This document shows, piece after piece, positions 38,765-47,380 of a DNA stretch of 64,000 bases. A program made the translations under genes and the position numbers. The notes under the pieces were generated by a model. It had not been told where the DNA came from. It was given only the letters and a program-made list of their open reading frames with translations, and did not search any database. The stretch's first letter is position 1. Each line of letters begins with the position of its first letter. The stretch is from Hymenobacter terrenus (GTDB lineage Bacteria; Bacteroidota; Bacteroidia; Cytophagales; Hymenobacteraceae): positions 393,241 to 457,240 of the forward strand of contig NZ_LATM01000001.1 in assembly GCF_000972495.1 (NCBI RefSeq). Direction: 5' to 3'.

Positions 38765-40071
38765 GTGGCCCCACGTTTCAACTTCTTCCGTCTGCTGCCC
38801 GCCCTAATACGAGTCTTAAGCACCACTACTTCGGCCTTGTTTTTCCTGCTGCGCTGGCTGCTGATTAGCGGGCTGGTGGGTGGGCTGGCCGGTACGGCAT
38901 CGGCAGGCTTCCTGGTAGCGCTAGACGGGGTGACGCACTGGCGCGAGGCCCACCCCTGGGCCTTGCCTTGGCACTGCTGCCAGGAGCGGGTCTGCTCGTC
39001 GGGCTAGCATACCATTATTTCGGCAATCAGGTGGTACGCGGCAACAACCTTATTCTCGATGAGATTCACCAGCCCCGCACGCTCATTCCGCTGCGCATGG
39101 TGCCGCTGGTGCTGGGCGGCACGCTGGCCACGCACCTGTTTGGCGGCTCGGCGGGGCGCGAGGGCACGGCCGTGCAGATGGGAGGCGCTCTGGCCGACCA
39201 ACTCGCCCGCTGGCTGGGCCTGCGCCCGCGCGACCGCCGGCTGCTGCTCATCGCGGGCATGAGCTCGGGGTTTGCCTCGGTATTTGGCACACCGCTGGCG
39301 GGGGCGGTATTTGGGCTGGAAGTGTTGCGGCTGGGCGCGGTTCGCTACGAGGCCCTCCTCCCCAGCTTCCTGGCCGCCGTATTGGCCGACCTCGTGACCC
39401 GGGTCTGGGGCGTTGGCCACACTCCCTACCCCACCCTGGAAGCGCTGCCCCTCACGCCGCTTTTGCTGGGCTGCACGCTGCTGGCAGGGGCATTGTGTGG
39501 CCTCACGGCCCGCAGCTTCGCCGCGCTGGCTCACGCTACTGGCCGCGTGTTCGGGCGCCTTGCTTACCCGCCGCTGCGGCCGGTGTTAGGCGGTGCGCTG
39601 GTGGCCCTACTAATGTGGGCGTTGGGCACCAGCCGGTTCAGCGGGCTGGGCATTCCGGTTATTGTCGAAGCCTTTCAGCACCCGCTGGCCCCCACGGATT
39701 TTGCCTGGAAGCTGGGGCTGACGGCCCTCACGCTGGGCTGCGGCTTCAAGGGAGGCGAGGTGACGCCGCTGTTTTTTATTGGGGCGGCGCTGGGCAGCGC
39801 GCTGGCGGTAATACTGCCGCTGCCGGTGGCGCTGCTGGCGGCCATGGGCTTCGTGGGCGTATTTGCGGGCGCGGCCAACACGCCCCTGGCCTGCACGTTG
39901 ATGGGGCTGGAATTATTCGGGGCCAGCGCGGCCGTGTACCTGGCGCTGACCTGTGTGGTGGCGTATTTCTTCTCAGGGCACAGTGGGATTTACAGCTCGC
40001 AGGTGGTGGAGCAGGCCAAACAGCTGCGTTTTGGCCGGCAGCAGGGCAAGCGGCTGGGGGAGCTGAAGTAG
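38765..40071 (+). pseudogene. Frameshifted ClC-family chloride channel/antiporter
   Basis: Two overlapping frames reconstruct one protein of about 435 residues, the normal ClC size. The first (38765-39007, GTG start) holds the first helix LRWLLISGLVGGLAGTASAG. The second (from 38968) holds the remaining ClC signatures: GSAGREGTAVQMGG, MSSGFASVFGTPLAGAVFGL and KGGEVTPLFFIGAALG. They join near 38957-38970, where restoring one G (TGGG to TGGGG) gives HPWGLALALLPGAG. This is either a genuine inactivating frameshift or a sequence error. If intact, the product would move chloride or fluoride across the inner membrane. Gene callers would report only the 38968-40071 frame. Confidence 0.75.
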
Positions 40072-40102
40072 CGTCCGGGCAGCTACCCGTACCGGCAACT
40101 AC

Positions 40103-40639
40103 TTACAACAGAATATCAAACGACAGCAGGGGCATAACGAGCAGCTTGCGGCGCACGATGCGCATAGAGCCTTCTACGTAGTTGGTTTCGAAGCTATTCG
40201 CGGCCAGCACATTCAGACCCAGGCGGAAATCGTGGCTGAATCGCAGGTTGACGCCCGCCCCACCGCCGATGTTGAAGTCGCTCAGGTTACCTCGGTCGTA
40301 GCCAACGTCCCAGTGGTAGAGGGAATAGACGCCGCCGATGCCCACGGCCGGCTCAATGCGCTTATTTTTAAGGGGGACGTAGTACGTGAGCAGGCCGATG
40401 GCCCCGCCGCCGAACTCCTTTTGGCGCTCGTACGTGAAAACCTGCGTGCCGGCCAGCCGGGCGCCGAAGTTCTTCAGGAACCGAGCTTCCGCCTGCACGC
40501 CCAGGGCTTTCGGATTGCCCACAATGCCCAGCGCAACCCGGTAGGGCTGGTAGAGCGGCGGGGCGGGCAGGTTCTGCGCCCGCGCGGCAAGGTTGGGAGT
40601 CAACAGTAGAGCAAAGGCAATTAGTAGGCGTCTTTTCAT
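40103..40639 (-). CDS. Small outer-membrane beta-barrel protein
   Basis: The 178-residue protein has a signal peptide (MKRRLLIAFALLLTPNLAAR, to AQN). Its strand pattern is that of an OmpA/OmpX-like eight-stranded barrel: YRVALGIVGNPKALGVQAEA, IEPAVGIGGVYSLYHWDVGY, NIGGGAGVNLRFSH. Function is unknown. It is convergent with the ClC gene and ends 31 bp from it. Confidence 0.8.
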   Translation of the reverse strand: MKRRLLIAFALLLTPNLAARAQNLPAPPLYQPYRVALGIVGNPKALGVQAEARFLKNFGARLAGTQVFTYERQKEFGGGAIGLLTYYVPLKNKRIEPAVGIGGVYSLYHWDVGYDRGNLSDFNIGGGAGVNLRFSHDFRLGLNVLAANSFETNYVEGSMRIVRRKLLVMPLLSFDILL

Positions 40640-40692
40640 ATGCTATCCGATGAGGGGACTGATTCATTTATTGATGAAGCCGATTCGAAACT

Positions 40693-40741
40693 CAATGTTG
40701 CCGGTCATGCTCTGCTGCGCTGTGCATGACCGGCAACATTG
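40693..40741. repeat. REP-like palindrome, perfect 17-bp arms
   Basis: CAATGTTGCCGGTCATG (40693-40709) is exactly inverted at 40725-40741, with a 15-nt loop. It sits in the divergent spacer between the small outer-membrane protein and the ECF sigma gene. Its GTCATG...CATGAC core recurs at 50709-50744. Confidence 0.8.
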
Positions 40742-40885
40742 ACCTCCTACCGTGGCTTCGGTGCAAGAATCAAATATACTGGCGTGTGCTGCGTATTAAT
40801 TTTTAGCCCCAGGCAACCCTTGCTCCGGTTCTGGCATCTGCCGCGCTACCTCACCATCGTACCCGCTCTTTTGCCCACAACTACT

Positions 40886-41428
40886 GTGACCGAAGCCGAC
40901 CTCATCGCTGCCTGTGTGCGGGGCGAGCACCGGGCCCAGCGCCAACTCTACGACCAGCTGGCCGGGCTGATGCTCACCGTGTGCCGCCGCTACCTCAAGC
41001 GCCGCGAAGATGCCGAAGAAGCCCTCTTGCTGGGCTTTGCCAAGATGTTCCGGGCCCTGCCCAACTACCGGTTCGAGGGCAGCTTCGAGGGCTGGGTGCG
41101 CCGCATCATGGTGAACGAGGCCCTGATGCAGCTGCGCCAACGCGAGATGATGACCGTGTCGTTCGAAGATTTTGCGCAGCCCGAGAACCTGGCCACCACC
41201 GCCGCCACCGCTGACACCCAGCTGCAAGCCGAAGACCTGATGGACCTGCTGGCCACCCTCCCCGCCGGCTACCGCACCGTATTCAACCTTTACGCCCTAG
41301 AGGGCTACGGCCACCAGGAAATCGCCGAGCTGCTGGGCATCAGCGAGGGTACCAGCAAGTCGCAACTGAGCAAGGCCCGCGCCATGCTCCAGCGCCGGGT
41401 CCAGTTCTCTGCCATTGCTACCAATTAA
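40886..41428 (+). CDS. ECF-type RNA polymerase sigma factor
   Basis: The 180-residue protein has sigma region 2 (about 20-90), with LMLTVCRRYLKRREDAEEAL, FAKMFRALPNYRFEGSFEGW and VRRIMVNEALMQLR. Region 4 (about 125-175) contains LPAGYRTVFNLYALEGYGHQ and EIAELLGISEGTSKSQLSKA. It directs RNA polymerase to envelope or stress promoters. The start is uncertain: GTG 40886 (TEADLIAACVRGEH) matches the family N-terminus, and TTG 40871 is an alternative. The next gene, 10 bp downstream, encodes a single-span protein with a cytoplasmic N-terminus, the layout of an anti-sigma factor. Confidence 0.9.
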   Translation: MTEADLIAACVRGEHRAQRQLYDQLAGLMLTVCRRYLKRREDAEEALLLGFAKMFRALPNYRFEGSFEGWVRRIMVNEALMQLRQREMMTVSFEDFAQPENLATTAATADTQLQAEDLMDLLATLPAGYRTVFNLYALEGYGHQEIAELLGISEGTSKSQLSKARAMLQRRVQFSAIATN

Positions 41429-41438
41429 ACGTCGACCT

Positions 41439-42497
41439 ATGCTTCCCGAAGATATTGATGACTTATTCCACGATAAGCTCGCCGGCCACCAAACGCCACC
41501 AGCCGATGCGCTCTGGGCCCGCCTCCAGGCCGGCGCCGATGCCGCGCCCGACGCCCCCAACCAGCGCCTCGACCAGCTTTTCCAGCAGGGCCTGAACACC
41601 CACGCCACGCCCCCCGGCCGCGAGCTTTGGGAGCGCCTCGAAGACGAGCACCTGCGCCCCCGCAAGCGCCGGCCCGCCGCGTGGTGGCCCATGGCCCTGG
41701 CCGCGGCCGTGGCCCTGCTGCTGGTCGCTGGCGGCGCAGGCCTGTGGCTGGGCTTCCCGGCGGGCAGCTCCGGGCAAGGAACCCTGGCTACCCAACCAGC
41801 GCGGGGCCCGAAGTCGACCGTCCGCAACCAGCCGGCACCCACGCCAGCTGTGGCCGGCGCGCCCGCTAAGCAGGCTCCCGCAGTGGCCAACAACGGGGCG
41901 GCCACGCTGGAAACGGCTATTTTCGCCGCCGCGCAGAAAAATGTGGCCACCCAGGCAACCCGCTCCCAAGGACTCGCATCTACCGCACCAAAGGCTAAGA
42001 TGTCAGCCGCCGGGCCGTCGCCCCGCCACTTGAAAGGAACTAACCGGCAGCCGGACGCGGCCACCGGGCAAGCGCCCCTCCTGGCCCGCACGACGCCCCA
42101 CGCCGCCACCCAGCCACCCCGGCCCACCGCTGCTGACGAGCAGCTGCCGGCCCCCGCAACGGCAGTCGCCGTGAACCCAACCCCGGCGCCGGAAATCGTC
42201 CCCGCCCAACCCATACCCGCCCCCAGCCTGGCCAGCACGGGCGAGCTGATTACGGTGGACGTACGCAACGGGGCTACTCCCACCGCTCCGCCTACCAAAG
42301 TGCTCAGCACCGCCCTAGCGGCCGCCCAAGCCCCTCGGGGGGAGCGGCGCCGGCTGGGTAGCCGTCTCCTTCAGCAGGCCGGCCACCTGGTGCGGGGCGA
42401 GCGGGTCAGCCTGGCCGAAGTCACGGGCCTGCCCGAAACCGTAACTGTGCGGGCCACCGTAGCCGGCCGCAGCGTCACCAAGTCCATTCAATTGTAA
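41439..42497 (+). CDS. Anti-sigma-factor-like single-span membrane protein
   Basis: The 352-residue protein has a cytoplasmic N-terminus, one membrane helix (about 82-106, MALAAAVALLLVAGGAGLWL) and a long Pro/Ala/Thr-rich periplasmic region. The N-terminus contains two copies of a roughly 24-residue motif (residues 7-30 and 44-68) of pattern D-LF--L-H-TPP--LW-RL. This duplicated motif could bind the sigma factor or another partner. The gene order sigma / this protein / outer-membrane protein, with 10-bp and 23-bp gaps, supports an anti-sigma role. It has no recognised anti-sigma zinc motif. Confidence 0.7.
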   Translation: MLPEDIDDLFHDKLAGHQTPPADALWARLQAGADAAPDAPNQRLDQLFQQGLNTHATPPGRELWERLEDEHLRPRKRRPAAWWPMALAAAVALLLVAGGAGLWLGFPAGSSGQGTLATQPARGPKSTVRNQPAPTPAVAGAPAKQAPAVANNGAATLETAIFAAAQKNVATQATRSQGLASTAPKAKMSAAGPSPRHLKGTNRQPDAATGQAPLLARTTPHAATQPPRPTAADEQLPAPATAVAVNPTPAPEIVPAQPIPAPSLASTGELITVDVRNGATPTAPPTKVLSTALAAAQAPRGERRRLGSRLLQQAGHLVRGERVSLAEVTGLPETVTVRATVAGRSVTKSIQL

Positions 42498-42520
42498 TTC
42501 ACTCCCTCTCTTTAGAAATC

Positions 42521-43672
42521 ATGCAACGCGCTTTTCTCTCCTTTTTTCTGTTGATGCTGGTGCTGGCCAGCGGGCTGAGCACGGCCCGCGCCAGTCACCT
42601 AGCCGCCAATGCTGGTGTGAAAGACACCATCGTGGTCCGCCTGCCTAACCAAGCCACCCTCACCCTGACGGTGCGCGACGCGGCCCAGCTGCGGGAGCTC
42701 AAGAAATACCAGCTCGACTCCCTCACCTCGCGCCTGGCCAACTACATTACCCAGGCCGAAACCGCGGCTAAAAATGCCTCCACCGACCAGGTAACCCTGC
42801 AATTCTTCCCCGACAAAGACCAGCCTGGCAAGAACCTGCCCGAGCAAATCCGCATCACCACCCATAAGAAAGCCGCCAATACCAACCGCGTAGATGTACT
42901 GCTCAACAAAGCCTTCGGCGTAGTGGTGACCACCAATGAGAACGGCTCCAAGTCTTACGATACTACCGGGGGCAAGTCTAAGGAACAGCGCCAGGCCCAC
43001 CGGGACTCGGTTCGCCTAAAAAGCTTCGAAAACCGCCGTGGAGCGAACCTTATATTCGACCTGGGGCTTAACACCTTCGTCAATCAAAAGCAGTACTTCG
43101 CCCCCAATGGTCAGCCCGAAACCATTGACCTGCGGCCCGAAGGCTCCCGCTACGTCAATGTTGGCTTTCACTGGGACATTCCCTTGGGTGGCAAGCGTAG
43201 CCCGGTAAGCGTGACGACCGGCTACGAAGTGTCTGTCAATAACTATATGCTAGAAGGCAACTATAGGTGGGTGAATGAGAACGGCCGCACCGATGTCATC
43301 CTGAACCGGGAGGGTCACCAGTACCAGAAGACCAAGCTGGCTACTTCCAGCATTAACCTGCCCGTGATGCTGCGCCTTCAACTGCGCGACTCGCACTACA
43401 AACCCACCTTTCTCGTTAGCGCGGGCGGCTTCATTGGCTACCGCATCAGGTCCTGGACCAAGGTGAAATACACCAACGAGGGCACCACGTATAAAGACAA
43501 AGACCGGGGCAGCTACAACATGGAGAGCTTGCTCTATGGCCTGCAAGGCACCATTGGCTACAACAACCTGGAGCTATTTGCCAAGTATAACATGAACGGC
43601 CTGTTCAAAACCGGCGTCGGCCCGGACACGCAAGTACTCAGCTTCGGGGTGCGGATATTCGGGATTAATTAG
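42521..43672 (+). CDS. Outer-membrane beta-barrel protein with coiled-coil N-terminus
   Basis: The 383-residue protein starts with a signal peptide (MQRAFLSFFLLMLVLASGLS, to ARAS). A helical region follows (about 45-85, LRELKKYQLDSLTSRLANYI). The C-terminal half is beta-rich with aromatic strand ends (GANLIFDLGLNTFVNQKQYF; YVNVGFHWDIPLGGKRSPV; the final strand QVLSFGVRIFGIN). It looks like an outer-membrane barrel. It is the last gene of the sigma-factor operon and a likely member of its regulon. Confidence 0.75.
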   Translation: MQRAFLSFFLLMLVLASGLSTARASHLAANAGVKDTIVVRLPNQATLTLTVRDAAQLRELKKYQLDSLTSRLANYITQAETAAKNASTDQVTLQFFPDKDQPGKNLPEQIRITTHKKAANTNRVDVLLNKAFGVVVTTNENGSKSYDTTGGKSKEQRQAHRDSVRLKSFENRRGANLIFDLGLNTFVNQKQYFAPNGQPETIDLRPEGSRYVNVGFHWDIPLGGKRSPVSVTTGYEVSVNNYMLEGNYRWVNENGRTDVILNREGHQYQKTKLATSSINLPVMLRLQLRDSHYKPTFLVSAGGFIGYRIRSWTKVKYTNEGTTYKDKDRGSYNMESLLYGLQGTIGYNNLELFAKYNMNGLFKTGVGPDTQVLSFGVRIFGIN

Positions 43673-43697
43673 CAGCCGCAATCGTTTCCTCACAATG

Positions 43698-43745
43698 AAA
43701 TAAGCCCCGTCTCCGCAATGAGTCGGGGCTTATTTGCTCATTCAA
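43698..43745. terminator. Bidirectional terminator hairpin
   Basis: AAATAAGCCCCG (43698-43709) is inverted at 43734-43745 (CGGGGCTTATTT), a 12-bp perfect stem between the convergent outer-membrane protein and TrmH-type methyltransferase genes. Confidence 0.85.
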
Positions 43746-43821
43746 TGTAGAGACACGACCCTTGGCGTTGCGTGATTGAACAACTGGAACCACCCGAAAT
43801 CCGCACACGGCCGGCTGCCTT

Positions 43822-44598
43822 CTACTGATTCCGAAAGAAGTTATCCAATAAGATAGCCGCTGAGATGGCCACGTTCAAACTCTCCGCTCCCCCGCTGGCA
43901 CCGCGCGGAATGTGCAGCCGGCGCGTCAACGCGGCCGCCACGGCTGGGGTCAGGCCGTGCGACTCGCTGCCCATCACGAGCACGCCGGCCGGGCGCAGGG
44001 TGAGGTGGTGCACATTATCGCCTTCCAAATCGGCACCGAAAATGCCGACGGCGGGCGACAGCGTGGGCAGCCACTGCGTCAGGTCGCGCTCCCACACGGG
44101 CACCCGGGCGAAGGCTCCCATGCTGGCGGCCACAGTTTTGGGCGAGTACGGATCGGCGCAGCCAGGGCTGAGCACCACGCCGGGCAGGCCGTACCAATCG
44201 GCTAGGCGCAGCAGCGTGCCAAGGTTGCCGGGGTCGCGCACTTCGTCGAGCGCGAGCAACAAAGCAGATTCCGGCAGCGTTAGGGTCAACGGTTGCTCGG
44301 TGGGCAACCGGGCCACGGCCAGGGCGGTAGTATTGGTAGCCAGTGTGCCCAACTGGGTCAATTCCTGCTCGGTGGCAACGGTCAGCGGCAGCCGGCTGGG
44401 TAATTGGGCCTGGTTTTGGCCCGCAAACTCGGCCGTGACTAGCAGGTGTTCGGTTTCCAGGTCGGAACTTAGCAGCTCCAACACGCTTTTGCCTCCTTCG
44501 ACCAAGAATGCTCCGTGCCGTTGCCGGTACTTTTTCTGGTGCAGCGACTGCACGTATTTGCCAAGTGCTTTTGAAACCATTGTTGTCTGACTATTCAT
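43822..44598 (-). CDS. TrmH/SpoU-family RNA methyltransferase
   Basis: The 258-residue protein has an N-terminal substrate-binding domain (about 1-95, FLVEGGKSVLELL) and the SPOUT knotted catalytic domain. SpoU motif 1 is DEVRDPGNLGTLLRLADWYG, motif 2 is VLVMGSESHGL, and motif 3 is IPRGASGGAESLNVAISAAI. It transfers a methyl group from S-adenosylmethionine to the 2'-O of a ribose in rRNA or tRNA; the exact site is not predictable. The start codon lies 36 bp from, and divergent to, the BamA/TamA-like gene. Confidence 0.93.
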   Translation of the reverse strand: MNSQTTMVSKALGKYVQSLHQKKYRQRHGAFLVEGGKSVLELLSSDLETEHLLVTAEFAGQNQAQLPSRLPLTVATEQELTQLGTLATNTTALAVARLPTEQPLTLTLPESALLLALDEVRDPGNLGTLLRLADWYGLPGVVLSPGCADPYSPKTVAASMGAFARVPVWERDLTQWLPTLSPAVGIFGADLEGDNVHHLTLRPAGVLVMGSESHGLTPAVAAALTRRLHIPRGASGGAESLNVAISAAILLDNFFRNQ

Positions 44599-44633
44599 CG
44601 AAGCTACGGCCCGCCCGCTGGCGAAGCTGGCGC

Positions 44634-47240
44634 ATGGGCCCCTTGCTAAGCCTGCTGCTGCTGGCGGCCTGCTCGCCGTTTGGACTGCTGCGGCCCAACC
44701 AACGCCTGCTGAGCCGGGTCGAGCTAAATGGGGTGGAACAAGCCGACAAAGAACGGCTCACCGCTCTGGCCCAGCAACAGCCCAATACCCGCTTCCCGCT
44801 TCCCAAACTGGCCATCTACCAGTTGGGCAACCGTTTTTACGACTCCGTGCGCCTCAAAAGCAAGCTGCGCAAAATCGAAATTGCTTCCGATGCCCAGATT
44901 AAGGCGGCCGGTGTCGACTCGGCTAAGATAGGGAAGCTGCTGGTGCGGCGCGAGCGCAAAGTCGAGCGCAAGGAGCTGGCTTTGGACAAGGGCAACGCCA
45001 TTATGCGCCTGGGCGAAGCTCCCATCGTCTACGATTCGGCCCGCACGCGCAGCTCTGTGGAGCAAATGACGACTTACTTACATTCGCAGGGCTTTTTTCG
45101 GGCGCGAGTGACGGCCACCGATACCGCTCGCTACAGGCATAGTTTAGTAGTAAGGGCTCTGCATGCCGTAGGTTCTATTTTCCCCGACAAGCCGGACTCG
45201 CTCGATGCCATCAAGCCCTACCGCCGCGTCACGGTGACCTATAACATCACCGAAAATAAGCCTTTCCTGTACCACTTGCAGCCGCCCAGCATCCCCGACT
45301 CCGGCGTGGCTGCCGTGGTACGTCAGGGCCAGGGGGCCTCGCTGCTGCGCGAGAACGAGCGATACAACGAAGAACAGATTGGCCAGGAGCGCACGCGGCT
45401 CGAAACCCTGCTGAAAAATGCTGGCTACTACGACTTTCGTGCGCAGTACATCACCCTCGAAGCCGATACGAGCTACGAGAAATTCACGGTGCGGCTCCGC
45501 ACGCTCATTGCCAACCCCAGCCCTACCCAGGGCCACCGCGTGTATATGGTGCGCTCGGTACGCTTCGTGACCGATGCCGGTGTGGGCCGTACGCTCCGCG
45601 CCGCAGCTGGCGACACACTGCGGCGGGCGGGTGCTCCTAGCCTCCAGCGCACCCGCCCCGGCCTGGGCGTGCGCACCGATACCATCGTTACTGATTCAAT
45701 ACACTTTGCCGCCTACAAGCAGAAGTACAGCACCAGCCTGCTGGCCCGTAAGGTACTGGTGCGGCCTGGCCAGCGCTACAGCCTCGACCGGACTATGCAA
45801 ACCCAGCGCTTGCTGGCCGACCTGGACATGTTCCGCTTCAACACCGTGAACTACCGCAAGCTGCCAGCCTCTCCCACCGCCGACAGTGCTGGCCTGAATC
45901 CCACCCCAGGTGAGCTGACCGCGGTTATCAGCGCCTCACCCTCACCCAAATTCTCTGAAAGCAGCGAAATCGGGGCTACTTACGTGGCCTACCTACCCGG
46001 GCCTTTTCTCAACCTGCGCCTCAAAACCCGTAACCCTTTTGGCGGGGCCGAAGTGCTGGAGCTGGGCGTGCGGGCTGGTTTTGAGGGTCAGCTCACCCGC
46101 ATTGCCGCGACCAACGACCAGACCAATGCCGTGTACACCACGCAGCTAGGAGCTACGGCGGCGCTGGTGCTGCCACAGTTTCTGATACCTTTTAAGACCA
46201 ACCACTTCCTTACCCGCTACAATCCCAAAACCCGGTTCTCGCTCTCCGAAACGTACGTCAACCGGCCTGAATATACCCGCTCCAACTTCGAGTTTGCCTA
46301 CGATTACATCTGGCAGCGGTCGGTGTTTCATCAGTACGTGTTTTCGCCAGTGGTAATTACGCTGGTGAACTCCTCGGTTAGTGCCCCGTTTCAGAGGCGG
46401 CTTGATACCTTGCGGATTAAGGAAGGCTCGTCGCTGTACCGCTCTTTCAACAAGCAGATTGAGCCGAGCTTCAGCTTCACTTCGCTTTATAACTCCAATG
46501 ATTTCAACGAAACCCGTGACGCTCATTATGTGCGGATTTTTGCCGAAATCGGTGGCCTGACGCGCGGGCTCTACCAGAATGAGCTATTTAAGCAAACGGG
46601 TATCAGCGTGTATGATTTTGCCCGCGCCAGTGTCGACTACCGCAGGTATTACCGCCTCAGCCCCCAAACCTACTTTGTGTGGCGCCTCAACGGTGGGTCG
46701 GTTCACGCGCTCTCGCGGACGTTCGACCCGCTTACCAACGCTGACCCATTTATTGTTCCTTACGATAAGTCGTTTTTTGCGGGCGGCTCTACTAGCTTGC
46801 GTGCCTGGCAGCCCCGCCGGCTCGGTCCCGGAGGCTACACGCCCCGTTTGTCTAATGGCCAGCGCGACTACATTACGGAGCAACCCGGTGAGCTTCTGCT
46901 GGAAGGCAGTGTGGAATACCGCTTTCCCATCTACAGCTTTGTGAAAGGAGCTTTTTTCACCGACTTTGGCAACGTGTGGGGCTTGCAGGAAAGAAAAAAC
47001 GAGCAGGGCGAATTCCTGCGGCCCGGTGCCCAGTTTCAGCTTAACAGGTTCTACAGGCAGATTGCAGTAGGCTCCGGCCTGGGAATCCGCTTCGACTTTA
47101 CCTTCCTCATTCTGCGCCTCGACATGGCCACCAAAGTATACGACCCCACCGCGCCATTCACTCAGCGCTGGGCACTGCGCAGATTCGACACGAGTGCCAA
47201 CCCTATTTCTTTCAATCTCGGTATCGGATACCCCTTCTAG
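44634..47240 (+). CDS. BamA/TamA-like outer-membrane lipoprotein
   Basis: The 868-residue protein has a lipoprotein signal (GPLLSLLLLAACSPF, LAAC lipobox). Periplasmic POTRA-like regions follow (RLLSRVELNGVEQADKERLT; RVTVTYNITENKPFLYHLQP). The C-terminal Omp85/D15 barrel contains FFAGGSTSLRAWQPRRLGPG, matching the conserved barrel-tip region, and ends in FNLGIGYPF. The class assists insertion or translocation of outer-membrane proteins; this lipid-anchored form is typical of Bacteroidota TamL. Start: the ATG at 44634 gives a signal with little N-terminal charge, whereas TTG 44583 adds an Arg-rich n-region (KLRPARWRSWR) and may be correct. Confidence 0.9.
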   Translation: MGPLLSLLLLAACSPFGLLRPNQRLLSRVELNGVEQADKERLTALAQQQPNTRFPLPKLAIYQLGNRFYDSVRLKSKLRKIEIASDAQIKAAGVDSAKIGKLLVRRERKVERKELALDKGNAIMRLGEAPIVYDSARTRSSVEQMTTYLHSQGFFRARVTATDTARYRHSLVVRALHAVGSIFPDKPDSLDAIKPYRRVTVTYNITENKPFLYHLQPPSIPDSGVAAVVRQGQGASLLRENERYNEEQIGQERTRLETLLKNAGYYDFRAQYITLEADTSYEKFTVRLRTLIANPSPTQGHRVYMVRSVRFVTDAGVGRTLRAAAGDTLRRAGAPSLQRTRPGLGVRTDTIVTDSIHFAAYKQKYSTSLLARKVLVRPGQRYSLDRTMQTQRLLADLDMFRFNTVNYRKLPASPTADSAGLNPTPGELTAVISASPSPKFSESSEIGATYVAYLPGPFLNLRLKTRNPFGGAEVLELGVRAGFEGQLTRIAATNDQTNAVYTTQLGATAALVLPQFLIPFKTNHFLTRYNPKTRFSLSETYVNRPEYTRSNFEFAYDYIWQRSVFHQYVFSPVVITLVNSSVSAPFQRRLDTLRIKEGSSLYRSFNKQIEPSFSFTSLYNSNDFNETRDAHYVRIFAEIGGLTRGLYQNELFKQTGISVYDFARASVDYRRYYRLSPQTYFVWRLNGGSVHALSRTFDPLTNADPFIVPYDKSFFAGGSTSLRAWQPRRLGPGGYTPRLSNGQRDYITEQPGELLLEGSVEYRFPIYSFVKGAFFTDFGNVWGLQERKNEQGEFLRPGAQFQLNRFYRQIAVGSGLGIRFDFTFLILRLDMATKVYDPTAPFTQRWALRRFDTSANPISFNLGIGYPF

Positions 47241-47326
47241 ATAAGTGCCCAGCGCCACCAAAGCAGCTACATCACCCAGGCGGTCAGGCTGAGTGGAGCC
47301 GAAACATTCTAACACGGTTTCACGGT

Positions 47327-47372
47327 CGGGGTAGCATTACACGAATTCTGTAGTTCGCGCAACGCTACCCCG
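47327..47372. terminator. Hairpin between convergent genes
   Basis: CGGGGTAGC (47327-47335) is inverted at 47364-47372 (GCTACCCCG), with a 28-nt loop, between the BamA/TamA-like gene and the dehydrogenase E1 gene. It has no clear T-run. Confidence 0.5.
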
Positions 47373-47380
47373 AAGCCGCG

